Shown piece after piece: positions 1 to 6,269 of a DNA stretch of 6,722 nt; the stretch's first letter is position 1; every line of letters starts with the position of its first letter. The notes beneath the pieces were generated by a model. That model was given only the letters and a program-made list of their open reading frames with translations, ran no database searches and was not told where the DNA came from. This DNA comes from Candidatus Nanopelagicaceae bacterium (lineage in GTDB: Bacteria > Actinomycetota > Actinomycetes > Nanopelagicales > Nanopelagicaceae): contig CANLAY010000052.1 of NCBI GenBank assembly GCA_947488635.1, forward strand, positions 1 to 6,722, written 5' to 3'. The translations under genes and the position numbers were made by a program.

Positions 1-147
1 GCTGTATTGCAAGGCCTAATGCAACATGAGGAACCGGCTGCAGGGTTGGCACCAGTTCCGGTTTCTAGTGCGGTTAATACGGTTGCAGTAAATAACTCAG
101 AATTGATTAAGGAAATCGAACTTGGTGAGCCCGAAACTCTCTTTTAA
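1..147 (+). CDS. C-terminal end of an unidentified protein (partial, 5' end outside window)
   Basis: Frame 1 is open from the first base of the window and ends with TAA at 145-147, giving the last 48 residues of a protein. The tail begins AVLQGLMQHEEP, passes through an Ala/Val/Pro/Ser/Asn-rich stretch that looks like a flexible linker, and ends with an acidic segment, ELIKEIELGEPETLF. I do not recognise the family. The closing P-E-T-L-F loosely resembles the short C-terminal clamp-binding peptides of some DNA polymerases, but that is far too little to assign a function. The direction matches the next plus-strand gene. The same frame stays open after the stop codon up to 301, which is noted separately. 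Confidence 0.6.
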   Translation, partial: AVLQGLMQHEEPAAGLAPVPVSSAVNTVAVNNSELIKEIELGEPETLF

Positions 148-204
148 TTTCCAGTTCGGCAACGACGTAAAAAATGCAAAATCCCGTGGTTGCCAGATAG
201 CCTT

Positions 205-303
205 ATGGTGATGACATCTACTGAGTTGGTTAAAGCGAACCCAGCCGAATGCGCAAAGTGCTTCGAGCGAGTTTCCCTTGCCTACGCAAGTGATGGCGAG
301 TAA
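205..303 (+). CDS. Possible 32-residue small protein with a CxxC pair (uncertain)
   Basis: ATG at 205 opens a 32-codon frame that ends with TAA at 301-303, six bases before the ATG of the FlK-like gene. The product would start MVMTSTELVKANPAECAKCF and end SDGE, with two cysteines spaced as CxxC. GTG at 208 and ATG at 211 are alternative in-frame starts. No good Shine-Dalgarno sequence precedes any of them. The close spacing to the next gene would suit translational coupling if the ORF is real. The frame is also open back to 148, just after the stop of the upstream gene, so this could instead be non-coding leader sequence or the remnant of a longer C-terminus. No family is recognised. Confidence 0.25.
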   Translation: MVMTSTELVKANPAECAKCFERVSLAYASDGE

Positions 304-309
304 TTAATT

Positions 310-729
310 ATGAATATCGAGAGCGAATACTTAGGCGCTGTTGGATTGGCGACCATGGTGATTCGCCCTGGTGATACTGCTGTGGCCCTTGGAATCGGTG
401 AGCTACCGATTGCTGCTGGCTCGCATTTATTAAATGTAATGGAAAGCGCGTGCGTTACAGCAATCGCCGAATATTTCGAGGGCAGCGAAACCACCATTTT
501 AAGCGGTAGTTCAATTGAAGTTATAGCTGGTGTATCAATTGGAACTGAAATTCGTGGAATGGCTAGGTGTATAGAAGTAATCGGAAAAGAACTAACTTTC
601 GAATGCGATATTTATGATGGTGAACGACACATTGCACATGGCCAAATGAAAAGAACCGCAGTCGAGCGAGTATCTTTCCTCGCCCGTACTGCGGCTCAAA
701 CGCTAACTAGCGCGCCACGAGTTAATTAA
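310..729 (+). CDS. FlK-like hotdog-fold thioesterase family protein, probable active-site variant
   Basis: This 139-residue protein resembles the fluoroacetyl-CoA thioesterase (FlK)-like family of single-domain hotdog proteins, in length and in pattern: an N-terminal beta strand, DTAVALGIGELPI (22-34), the helix LLNVMESACVTAIA (40-53), a strand pair around IEVIAGVSIG (69-78), and a C-terminal G-Q-M-K-R strand near 111. Family members hydrolyse acyl-CoA thioesters in the cytoplasm. Aligning by eye to FlK (Thr42, Glu50, His76), the Glu is kept (E45), but the Thr position is Gly37 and the His position is Val71. The spacings of 8 and 26 residues match FlK exactly. It may therefore bind acyl-CoA or a related ligand without the usual chemistry. 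The start at 310 covers the complete first strand; a weak GGCGAG lies at 295-300. The stop is one base from the convergent sodN stop. Confidence 0.75.
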   Translation: MNIESEYLGAVGLATMVIRPGDTAVALGIGELPIAAGSHLLNVMESACVTAIAEYFEGSETTILSGSSIEVIAGVSIGTEIRGMARCIEVIGKELTFECDIYDGERHIAHGQMKRTAVERVSFLARTAAQTLTSAPRVN

Positions 730-730
730 T

Positions 731-1126
731 TTACTTCTTGGTTTCCCAGAAGATCGCTGCAATTTCATCAATCTTGCCAATTAACTTATCGGCAACTGCA
801 ACATCTTGGGTGCCCTTAGTGCCGGCAGCTCCAGCTAACTTAGTCGCATCGTTAAAGAGAGTGTGAAGTTGTGGGTATGCCTCAAAGTGATTTGGCTTGA
901 AATAATCTGTCCAGAGAACCCATAGGTGTTCTTTAACTTGATGTGAACGCTCTTCTTTGATTGCAACTGAGCGAGAACGGAAATCAGCATCTGTGTTGGC
1001 TGCATACTTTTCCATGCAAGCCTTTACTGAAAGCGCTTCGATTTTTGCTTGAGCTGGATCGTAAACGCCACAAGGCAGGTCGCAGTGCGCGTAAACAGTG
1101 GTGCTTGGCTTTAGAAATGAAATCAT
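731..1126 (-). CDS. sodN: Nickel superoxide dismutase precursor (EC 1.15.1.1)
   Basis: The protein converts superoxide to oxygen and hydrogen peroxide with a Ni centre in the cytoplasm. From ATG at 1126 it is 131 residues, the same length as the Streptomyces precursor as I recall it. The first 13 residues, MISFLKPSTTVYA, are the propeptide. Maturation should cut after Ala13 to expose the nickel hook HCDLPCGVYDPAQA, with His1, Cys2 and Cys6 as the known nickel ligands (mature numbering). Tyr9, Glu17 and Arg47, known to be conserved around the active site, are also present. The C-terminal half carries the family's LWTDYFKPNHFE segment and ends IFWETKK. The frame extends upstream to 1255, but that would read across sodX, and ATG 1126 has AAAGGGA at 1134-1140, seven bases ahead. 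An extra cysteine sits at mature position 24. sodX is divergent, which fits a maturation partnership. Confidence 0.96.
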   Translation of the reverse strand: MISFLKPSTTVYAHCDLPCGVYDPAQAKIEALSVKACMEKYAANTDADFRSRSVAIKEERSHQVKEHLWVLWTDYFKPNHFEAYPQLHTLFNDATKLAGAAGTKGTQDVAVADKLIGKIDEIAAIFWETKK

Positions 1127-1175
1127 TTGAAGTTCCCTTTCGAGCAATAAACGTTTGGTTTTTTGATTCCTAAGT
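1127..1175. promoter_or_regulatory. Divergent sodN-sodX intergenic region
   Basis: Only 49 bp separate the sodN ATG from the sodX GTG, or 64 bp if sodX starts at ATG 1191, so both promoters must be packed here or reach into the coding sequences. I find no confident -35/-10 pair in either direction. On the minus strand, a weak TTAGGA and TTTATT lie 16 bases apart, both poor matches. An 11-bp palindrome, AGTGTGACACT, lies at 1173-1183 across the first possible sodX start and could be an operator half-site pair. In Streptomyces, sodN expression responds to nickel; whether that applies here cannot be read from the sequence. Confidence 0.4.
1134..1140 (-). promoter_or_regulatory. Ribosome binding site of sodN
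   Basis: Read on the minus strand this is AAAGGGA, followed by seven bases and then ATG at 1126. It decides the start in favour of the 131-residue precursor over the upstream in-frame ATG at 1255. Confidence 0.6.
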
Positions 1176-1544
1176 GTGACACTACCGCCTATGGGCAAAT
1201 TTGGCTCGTCCGCTTGGCGCACAGTCGCCGTTGCTGGAGATTCCATGTCGCCCACGCTGGTGGAAGGCGATTGGCTGGTGGTTTCCTGGGCTAATGAGCC
1301 TGCGGTGCCTAAGTTAAAGGCGCTTAAAGTCTATGTAATTGAGCGTGCTGATCGGCCAGGGGTATTTGTCATTAAACGACTGATTGAAATAGGTAGCGGA
1401 GAAAATGCCGGCAAAGTTTGGGTTGAAGGCGACAATGAGGCCAGCACAGATTCACGTCAGTGGGGTTGGATCAGCGAAAGCGAACTACGAGCACGCGTGA
1501 TATTTCGTTTCAAGAAAGCAAATAGCAAACGCGGCCGTAAGTAA
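1176..1544 (+). CDS. sodX: Nickel-type superoxide dismutase maturation peptidase, S26 family
   Basis: A small signal-peptidase-like serine protease of 122 residues, expected to remove the SodN propeptide so that His1 can bind nickel. It has the S26 boxes: G-D-S-M-S-P-T-L with catalytic Ser23; G-D-W-L-V-V (31-36); F-V-I-K-R-L-I with the general-base Lys67; and G-D-N followed by S-x-D-S-R (85-94). Unlike LepB it has no membrane-spanning segment, which fits a cytoplasmic substrate. The C-terminus is basic (KKANSKRGRK). The start is uncertain: GTG at 1176 and ATG at 1191 both leave the catalytic domain intact, and neither has a clear Shine-Dalgarno sequence, so leaderless or weak initiation is possible. 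The divergent sodN next door is the strongest functional evidence. Its TAA abuts the convergent odhA stop with no spacer. Confidence 0.9.
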   Translation: MTLPPMGKFGSSAWRTVAVAGDSMSPTLVEGDWLVVSWANEPAVPKLKALKVYVIERADRPGVFVIKRLIEIGSGENAGKVWVEGDNEASTDSRQWGWISESELRARVIFRFKKANSKRGRK

Positions 1545-4500
1545 TTAGCGAGTAAACGCTTCAGTCATTAGTGCTTTAGCTTCTTCTTCATGCCAATGAT
1601 GATTTCCAGTTGCAGGTGAAGCACTTGCCAATCGAGAAACTCGACGAAGTGTGCGACCACCAAAGCCAGTACCACCGAAGTGTTCAGAAGTACCAAGTGC
1701 GATATGTGACCAAGCGCCTTGATTAACTGGTTCGTCTTGAACCCAAAGAAGAGAAGCGTTTGGATGTTTAGCTGCTTCGGCTGCCATCTCGGCTGCTGGC
1801 AATGGATATAACTGTTCAACTCGAACGATAGCAGTTGAATTTTCGCCATTCTTTTCGCGTTCTGCAATTAGATCGTGATAGATCTTGCCGGTACAGAAAA
1901 TCACACGTGAAGCGTTGGCTACTTTGTCATCACCAATAACTGGGCGGAAAGTTCCAGATGTGAAATCACTTAGCGATGAAGCTGCAGCCTTTAGTCGCAA
2001 CATTGACTTAGGTGTAAAGACCACCATTGGGCGACGAGCAGGGTTAGCTGCATGCCAACGCAATAAGTGGAAGTAAGAAGCAGGTGTTGAAGGTTGTGCA
2101 ACCGTCATATTATTTTCAGCACAGAGCAATAGGTAGCGTTCAATACGACCTGATGAGTGATCTGGTCCTTGGCCTTCGTAGCCATGAGGCAGAAGCAGAA
2201 CAACGGAGGAACGCTCGCCCCACTTTTGCAAAGCAGAGGAGATAAACTCATCGATAATTGTTTGAGCGCCATTGCTGAAATCGCCGAACTGGCCTTCCCA
2301 TAGAACTAGCGCATCTTCGCGGACCACTGAATAGCCATATTCGAAGCCCATTGCAGCGTATTCCGAGAGCAATGAATCGATCACGAAGAATTGATTTTCA
2401 TCTTGAATCAGGCCACGTAATGGTGTCCACTCGCTGGCATTTTCTTTATCAACGATGACCGCGTGACGATTTGAGAAAGTACCACGACGTGAATCTTGAC
2501 CAGCTAAGCGAATTGGTCGGCCTTCAAGCAGTAATGAACCAAAGGCAAGAGTTTCACCCATTGACCAGTCGATAGTGCCATCGTTTAACATTTCAACGCG
2601 CTTAGTTAGTTGCGGAACTAACTTCGGATGAATTGTGAAACCTTCTGGAACTGCAACTTGGGTAGCTGCAATCTGGCGAGCAACTGCTTCAGTTATTGAT
2701 GTGTCAACAGTTGTAGGTGCTGGCACTTGTGGAATCTGTCGGTGGGCTGGTTGTTCAGCTTCATGATTATGAACTGAAGCAAATACTGCCTCTAGTTGAT
2801 CTTGGAAATCCTTCGCAACTGCTTCGGCTTCGACCTGTGTGATGTCGCCACGACCAATCAAACTTTCTGTGTACAAAGTACGAGTTGTGCGCTTAGCATC
2901 AATTAGCTTATACATAAGTGGCTGAGTGAAACTTGGCTCATCGCCTTCATTGTGTCCACGACGTCGGTAACAAACCATATCGATGACCACATCTTTATTA
3001 AATTCTTGGCGATATTGGAAAGCTAAATATGCGACCCGAACACATGCTTCTGGATCATCACCATTTACGTGGAATACCGGCGCTTGAATAATCTTGGCAA
3101 AATCAGTTGAGTAAGTTGAAGAGCGAGAACCATGAGGTGAAGTGGTAAAACCAACTTGGTTGTTAACCACGATATGTACGGTTCCGCCGGTGCGATATCC
3201 ACGAAGTTGTGACATCTGCAGAGTTTCAGCAACTACACCCTGCCCAGCAAATGCCGCATCACCGTGCATCAAGATTGGCAGTACTGAGAAAATATTCTTG
3301 ATATTTAACTTATCCTGCTTAGCTCTCACAATGCCTTCTAGCACTGGGTTTACCGCCTCTAAGTGAGAAGGATTAGCAGCCAAATAAATCTTTGTGGTGG
3401 CACCCGATTCGGCAGTAAATATGCCTTCGGTACCTAAGTGGTACTTAACATCGCCCGAACCTTGAACTTGGTTCTCTTGGTAGTGGCCTTCGAACTCCTG
3501 GAAGATTTGACCGTGTGATTTACCAGCAATGTTTGCTAGCACATTTAAGCGACCACGGTGTGGCATACCGATACATACTTCATCAAGCTTTGCTTCAGCT
3601 GCTGCTGAAATTACCGCATCAAGAAGTGGAATAACAGATTCACCACCTTCGAGAGAGAATCGCTTCTGGCCTACGAACTTTGTTTGCAAAAATGATTCAA
3701 AAGCTTCGGCGCTATTTAGTGTGCGCAAAATACGTAGCTGCTCTTCGCGAGCAACTTTTGGAGTACCAACTTCAATATGTTCTTGCATCCACTTACGTTC
3801 GGCTGGATTTTCGATAAACATATATTCGAGGCCGATTGAACGGCAGTAGGAATCACGCAGAATTCCCAGAATGTTGCGAAGTGGCATAAATGCTTTGCCA
3901 CCAAAACCACCAGTTGCGAATTCGCGATCTAGATCCCAAAGAGTTAGGCCATGTGTTTCAACTTCTAGATCTGGATGAGAGCGCTGCTTGTATTCCAGTG
4001 GATCGGTATCAGACATCAAATGACCATTAGTGCGATATGCCTGAATTAATTGTTGTACGCGAGCAGTCTTTGAAATATGGTCATCGCGAGTGAAATCAAG
4101 ATCGGTTGCCCAATGAATTGGCACATAAGGAATTCGAAGCGCGGCAAAAATATCTTCGTAGAAACTATCTGCACCAAGAATTAATTCATGAATTCGGCGT
4201 AGGAAATCACCAGATTGAGCACCTTGAATAACTCGGTGGTCGTAAGTGCTAGTTAAGGTAATTACCTTGCTAACAGCCATACGGGCCAAGGTTTCATCAG
4301 ATGCGCCCTGGAATTCAGCTGGGTAATTCATAGCTCCAACGCCAATAATTAAGCCTTGGCCTTGAACTAAGCGTGGGACTGAGTGAACAGTGCCAAGAGT
4401 GCCTGGGTTTGTAAGGGAGGCTGTAGTGCCTGCGTAATCTTCAACAGTAAGTGTGCCACCGCGAGCTTTGCGAATAACTTCTTCATAAGCGCTTACAAAT

Positions 4501-5237
4501 TGTGCAAAATCTAAATCTTCGCAACCCTTAATTGAAGGAACCAATAATTGACGCGAACCATCTGGCTTAGCTAAATCAATTGCGATACCAATGTTTATAT
4601 GTTCTGGTTGACCGATTGCTGGTTTGCCCTCGATCTCGCCATAAAAAACATTCATCTCTGGCATTGCGCGCATTGCTTTAATCATCGCATAGCCAATTAA
4701 GTGAGTGAAGGAAACTTTTCCACCACGAGTACGCTTCAAGTGATTGTTAATCACGATGCGGTTATCAATCATTAATTTTGCTGGAATTGCGCGAACGCTA
4801 GTTGCAGTTGGAACGCTAAGTGAAGCTTCCATACTTTGAACAACTCGTGCACTAACTCCGCGAATCGGAGTCAATGATGAGGCTGCTGGAGTTACTAAAA
4901 CCGGCACTGGCTTGGCAATCGGATCTGCTGGTGTCGGAGCAGTTGTTACAACTGGCGCAGTTACTAAAGCTTGTTGAGTTTGAATTGGCGCAACAGGCGC
5001 TGGTGTTGCAACTGGTGCAGCAACAGGAGCTGCGGCTTGTGCTTGAATCGCTTTGGGAATTGGTGGAACGCCGGCTTTAGGAGCAGCTGCATTGCTTGTG
5101 CCTGCAACGCCGTTCTTTGTGAAGTACTCAATCCAAGCTTGATCAACTGAAGTGGGATCTGCAAGGTATCGCTCTTGCATTTCCTCGACTAACCAATCGT
5201 TAGCACCAAAATCGATATTTGAATCGGAAGCCGACAC
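1545..5237 (-). CDS. odhA: Multifunctional 2-oxoglutarate dehydrogenase E1 / succinyltransferase E2 fusion
   Basis: A 1230-residue protein (also called kgd or sucA) that oxidatively decarboxylates 2-oxoglutarate in the TCA cycle with thiamine diphosphate. Order of parts: a short E1-type N-terminal segment (about 12-40, NDWLVEEMQERYL); an Ala/Pro/Val/Thr/Gln-rich linker (about 44-118); an E2 acyltransferase domain (about 123-355) with TYDHRVIQGAQSGDFL, His334 being catalytic; then the E1 domain with GMPHRGRLN (557-565), the ThDP/Mg motif from G659-D660 to N692-N693, and H762-NEGDEP. No lipoyl domain is present, as is usual for actinobacterial OdhA, which borrows lipoyl-E2 from the pyruvate dehydrogenase complex. 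Gln338 stands where most E2 enzymes have Asp in DHRxxDG, which also fits the OdhA/Kgd type. The start is GTG 5237 with GGGGAG seven bases upstream. In Corynebacterium and Mycobacterium the FHA protein OdhI/GarA inhibits this enzyme; no such gene is in this window. Confidence 0.97.
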   Translation of the reverse strand: MSASDSNIDFGANDWLVEEMQERYLADPTSVDQAWIEYFTKNGVAGTSNAAAPKAGVPPIPKAIQAQAAAPVAAPVATPAPVAPIQTQQALVTAPVVTTAPTPADPIAKPVPVLVTPAASSLTPIRGVSARVVQSMEASLSVPTATSVRAIPAKLMIDNRIVINNHLKRTRGGKVSFTHLIGYAMIKAMRAMPEMNVFYGEIEGKPAIGQPEHINIGIAIDLAKPDGSRQLLVPSIKGCEDLDFAQFVSAYEEVIRKARGGTLTVEDYAGTTASLTNPGTLGTVHSVPRLVQGQGLIIGVGAMNYPAEFQGASDETLARMAVSKVITLTSTYDHRVIQGAQSGDFLRRIHELILGADSFYEDIFAALRIPYVPIHWATDLDFTRDDHISKTARVQQLIQAYRTNGHLMSDTDPLEYKQRSHPDLEVETHGLTLWDLDREFATGGFGGKAFMPLRNILGILRDSYCRSIGLEYMFIENPAERKWMQEHIEVGTPKVAREEQLRILRTLNSAEAFESFLQTKFVGQKRFSLEGGESVIPLLDAVISAAAEAKLDEVCIGMPHRGRLNVLANIAGKSHGQIFQEFEGHYQENQVQGSGDVKYHLGTEGIFTAESGATTKIYLAANPSHLEAVNPVLEGIVRAKQDKLNIKNIFSVLPILMHGDAAFAGQGVVAETLQMSQLRGYRTGGTVHIVVNNQVGFTTSPHGSRSSTYSTDFAKIIQAPVFHVNGDDPEACVRVAYLAFQYRQEFNKDVVIDMVCYRRRGHNEGDEPSFTQPLMYKLIDAKRTTRTLYTESLIGRGDITQVEAEAVAKDFQDQLEAVFASVHNHEAEQPAHRQIPQVPAPTTVDTSITEAVARQIAATQVAVPEGFTIHPKLVPQLTKRVEMLNDGTIDWSMGETLAFGSLLLEGRPIRLAGQDSRRGTFSNRHAVIVDKENASEWTPLRGLIQDENQFFVIDSLLSEYAAMGFEYGYSVVREDALVLWEGQFGDFSNGAQTIIDEFISSALQKWGERSSVVLLLPHGYEGQGPDHSSGRIERYLLLCAENNMTVAQPSTPASYFHLLRWHAANPARRPMVVFTPKSMLRLKAAASSLSDFTSGTFRPVIGDDKVANASRVIFCTGKIYHDLIAEREKNGENSTAIVRVEQLYPLPAAEMAAEAAKHPNASLLWVQDEPVNQGAWSHIALGTSEHFGGTGFGGRTLRRVSRLASASPATGNHHWHEEEAKALMTEAFTR

Positions 5238-5366
5238 TGGCTTTCTCCCCTTGTTAGTAGCGATCTACCTATGAAGTCTACCGAGGTGTACCCCCATGAC
5301 TAAATTCGTCTAGTTAAAGACAGCAGCGTGATTTAAGCGATATGGGGCACATTTAGCTGCGATCGG
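5238..5366 (-). promoter_or_regulatory. Spacer upstream of odhA, likely holding its promoter
   Basis: This 129-bp stretch is the longest spacer between two confidently called genes in the window and separates odhA from ribokinase on the same strand, so a separate odhA promoter is likely. I cannot fix a -35/-10 pair: TAGACT (minus strand, 5281-5276) is a possible -10 without a good -35. Read on the minus strand, GGTAGA occurs twice, at 5282-5277 and 5270-5265, exactly 12 bp apart. An imperfect inverted repeat, ACTAAATTCGTCTAGT, lies at 5299-5314. The only ORF seen is a 10-codon plus-strand frame (5271-5303) that I do not believe is a gene. Confidence 0.4.
5245..5250 (-). promoter_or_regulatory. 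Ribosome binding site of odhA
   Basis: The minus strand reads GGGGAG, then seven bases (AAAGCCA), then GTG at 5237. It supports the non-ATG start. Confidence 0.7.
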
Positions 5367-5375
5367 CTAAGCCGA
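5352..5375 (-). terminator. Weak hairpin at the end of ribokinase, doubtful terminator
   Basis: Sequence around the ribokinase stop can form small stems: CGGC-TAA-GCCG (5364-5374) or TTAGC/GCTAA (5353-5357 with 5366-5370). The two are mutually exclusive. No T-tract follows in the direction of transcription, so an intrinsic terminator is poorly supported, and transcription may run through into odhA. Confidence 0.15.
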
Positions 5376-6269
5376 AAGAAAGTCAGCAACTTCCGAAGCG
5401 CTCGGGTAAGAGCTCTGTGCCCCAAGTCGGGTAACACTCAACCCCGCGGTTTGGCAGCCCAGGGCGGCAGCCTTAACTGCTGACATTTGCATGGCTAAGC
5501 CAAAAGCAAAGGAGCCCACAAAACAATCGCCAGCACCAGTTGTGTCAACAGGTTTAACTTTTTGCGCTGCAACCTTGGTAATTGCGCCATCGGCGATTAC
5601 TACGCCATCTTCGCCCAGCGTGACAACTAAATTTATTTTCTGGGCAGCCGCGAAATCAGCAATTACGCCATCTGAAATTGGCTCTAAATGTTCTGGGTGT
5701 AAATCTTGGAATTCATGATTGTTTGGAATCAACCAATCTGTCACGGCCAATAGGTCAGCCGGAATATCTCGATACGGCGCTGGATTTAGAATAGTTGTGA
5801 TTCCTAATTTGCGAGCAGCTGCAAATGCAGCAGTTGTAACCTCAACTGGAATTTCGAACTGCCCGATAACTACTTTTAAATCTTTAATGGAGTTAATTGC
5901 ATTTTCAACTTGGGCAACAGTTACTTTGGCATTAGCACCTGGAATCACGATGATGCGATTATCGCCACCTCCATCAACCCAGATAGGCGCGACACCACTA
6001 GAGCCCGGCACGGTTGCAAGAAATTGCGTGTTTACACCTTGATCAACAAAATTCTTAATTGCAGATTGACCAAATACATCATCACCAACGGCGCCGACCA
6101 AATAAGTCTCAATACCTAAACGGGCCGCCATAACAGCTTGGTTTGCACCTTTGCCACCAAAACCAATTGCAAAGTCTTTGCCAGTAACAGTTTCACCACG
6201 TTCTGGAATTTGATCGGAGTAGGCAACCATGTCGATATTGGTGCTGCCAACAACTGCAATGCTGACCAT
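5367..6269 (-). CDS. rbsK: Ribokinase (EC 2.7.1.15), PfkB family
   Basis: A cytoplasmic kinase of 300 residues that phosphorylates D-ribose to ribose 5-phosphate using ATP. The N-terminus has the ribokinase pattern VVGSTNIDMV with Asp13, then P-E-R-G-E-T-V. PfkB signature 1 is G-F-G-G-K-G-A-N-Q-A (36-45), and signature 2 is DTTGAGDCFVGSF (242-254), where Asp248 is the catalytic base in the anion hole GAGD. Q-F-E-I-P (137-141) holds the conserved Glu139. Length and motifs fit RbsK better than fructokinase or adenosine kinase, although substrate specificity within PfkB is not certain from sequence. The ATG shares its A with the TAA of the upstream membrane-protein gene, and GGAAGG at 6276-6281 lies six bases ahead, so translation is probably coupled. 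No ribose transporter or RbsD lies in the window. Confidence 0.93.
   Translation of the reverse strand: MVSIAVVGSTNIDMVAYSDQIPERGETVTGKDFAIGFGGKGANQAVMAARLGIETYLVGAVGDDVFGQSAIKNFVDQGVNTQFLATVPGSSGVAPIWVDGGGDNRIIVIPGANAKVTVAQVENAINSIKDLKVVIGQFEIPVEVTTAAFAAARKLGITTILNPAPYRDIPADLLAVTDWLIPNNHEFQDLHPEHLEPISDGVIADFAAAQKINLVVTLGEDGVVIADGAITKVAAQKVKPVDTTGAGDCFVGSFAFGLAMQMSAVKAAALGCQTAGLSVTRLGAQSSYPSASEVADFLSA

Noticed and set aside
158..194. GGCAAC/GTTGCC inverted repeat (158-163 and 189-194) as an RNA element or terminator
   Set aside because: The stem is only six base pairs with a 25-base loop, the flanks do not pair, and no T-tract follows; no tRNA fold could be made either.
301..730. TAATTAAT at both ends of the FlK-like gene (301-308 and 723-730), as if a target-site duplication
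   Set aside because: Both copies are AT-rich stop-codon context, the gene is not a transposase, and no terminal inverted repeats are present.
961..1173. 70-codon plus-strand frame within sodN
   Set aside because: It is antisense to a clearly identified gene, has no recognisable domain and no ribosome binding site; a shadow frame.
1127..1255. 43-residue N-terminal extension of sodN from ATG 1255
   Set aside because: It would overlap sodX coding sequence. The 131-residue form starts exactly at the expected propeptide and has its own Shine-Dalgarno sequence.
4874..5164. Leu/Gln-rich frames on both strands over the odhA linker
   Set aside because: These are alternative readings of the repetitive Ala/Pro/Val/Gln codons of the OdhA linker, which explains their biased composition.
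1545..5237. odhA as an unusual or novel gene fusion
   Set aside because: The E2-E1 fusion without a lipoyl domain and with Gln in DHRxxQG matches the known actinobacterial OdhA/Kgd type.
5271..5303. 10-codon plus-strand ORF in the spacer upstream of odhA
   Set aside because: Too short, no ribosome binding site and no plus-strand gene nearby to act as its partner.
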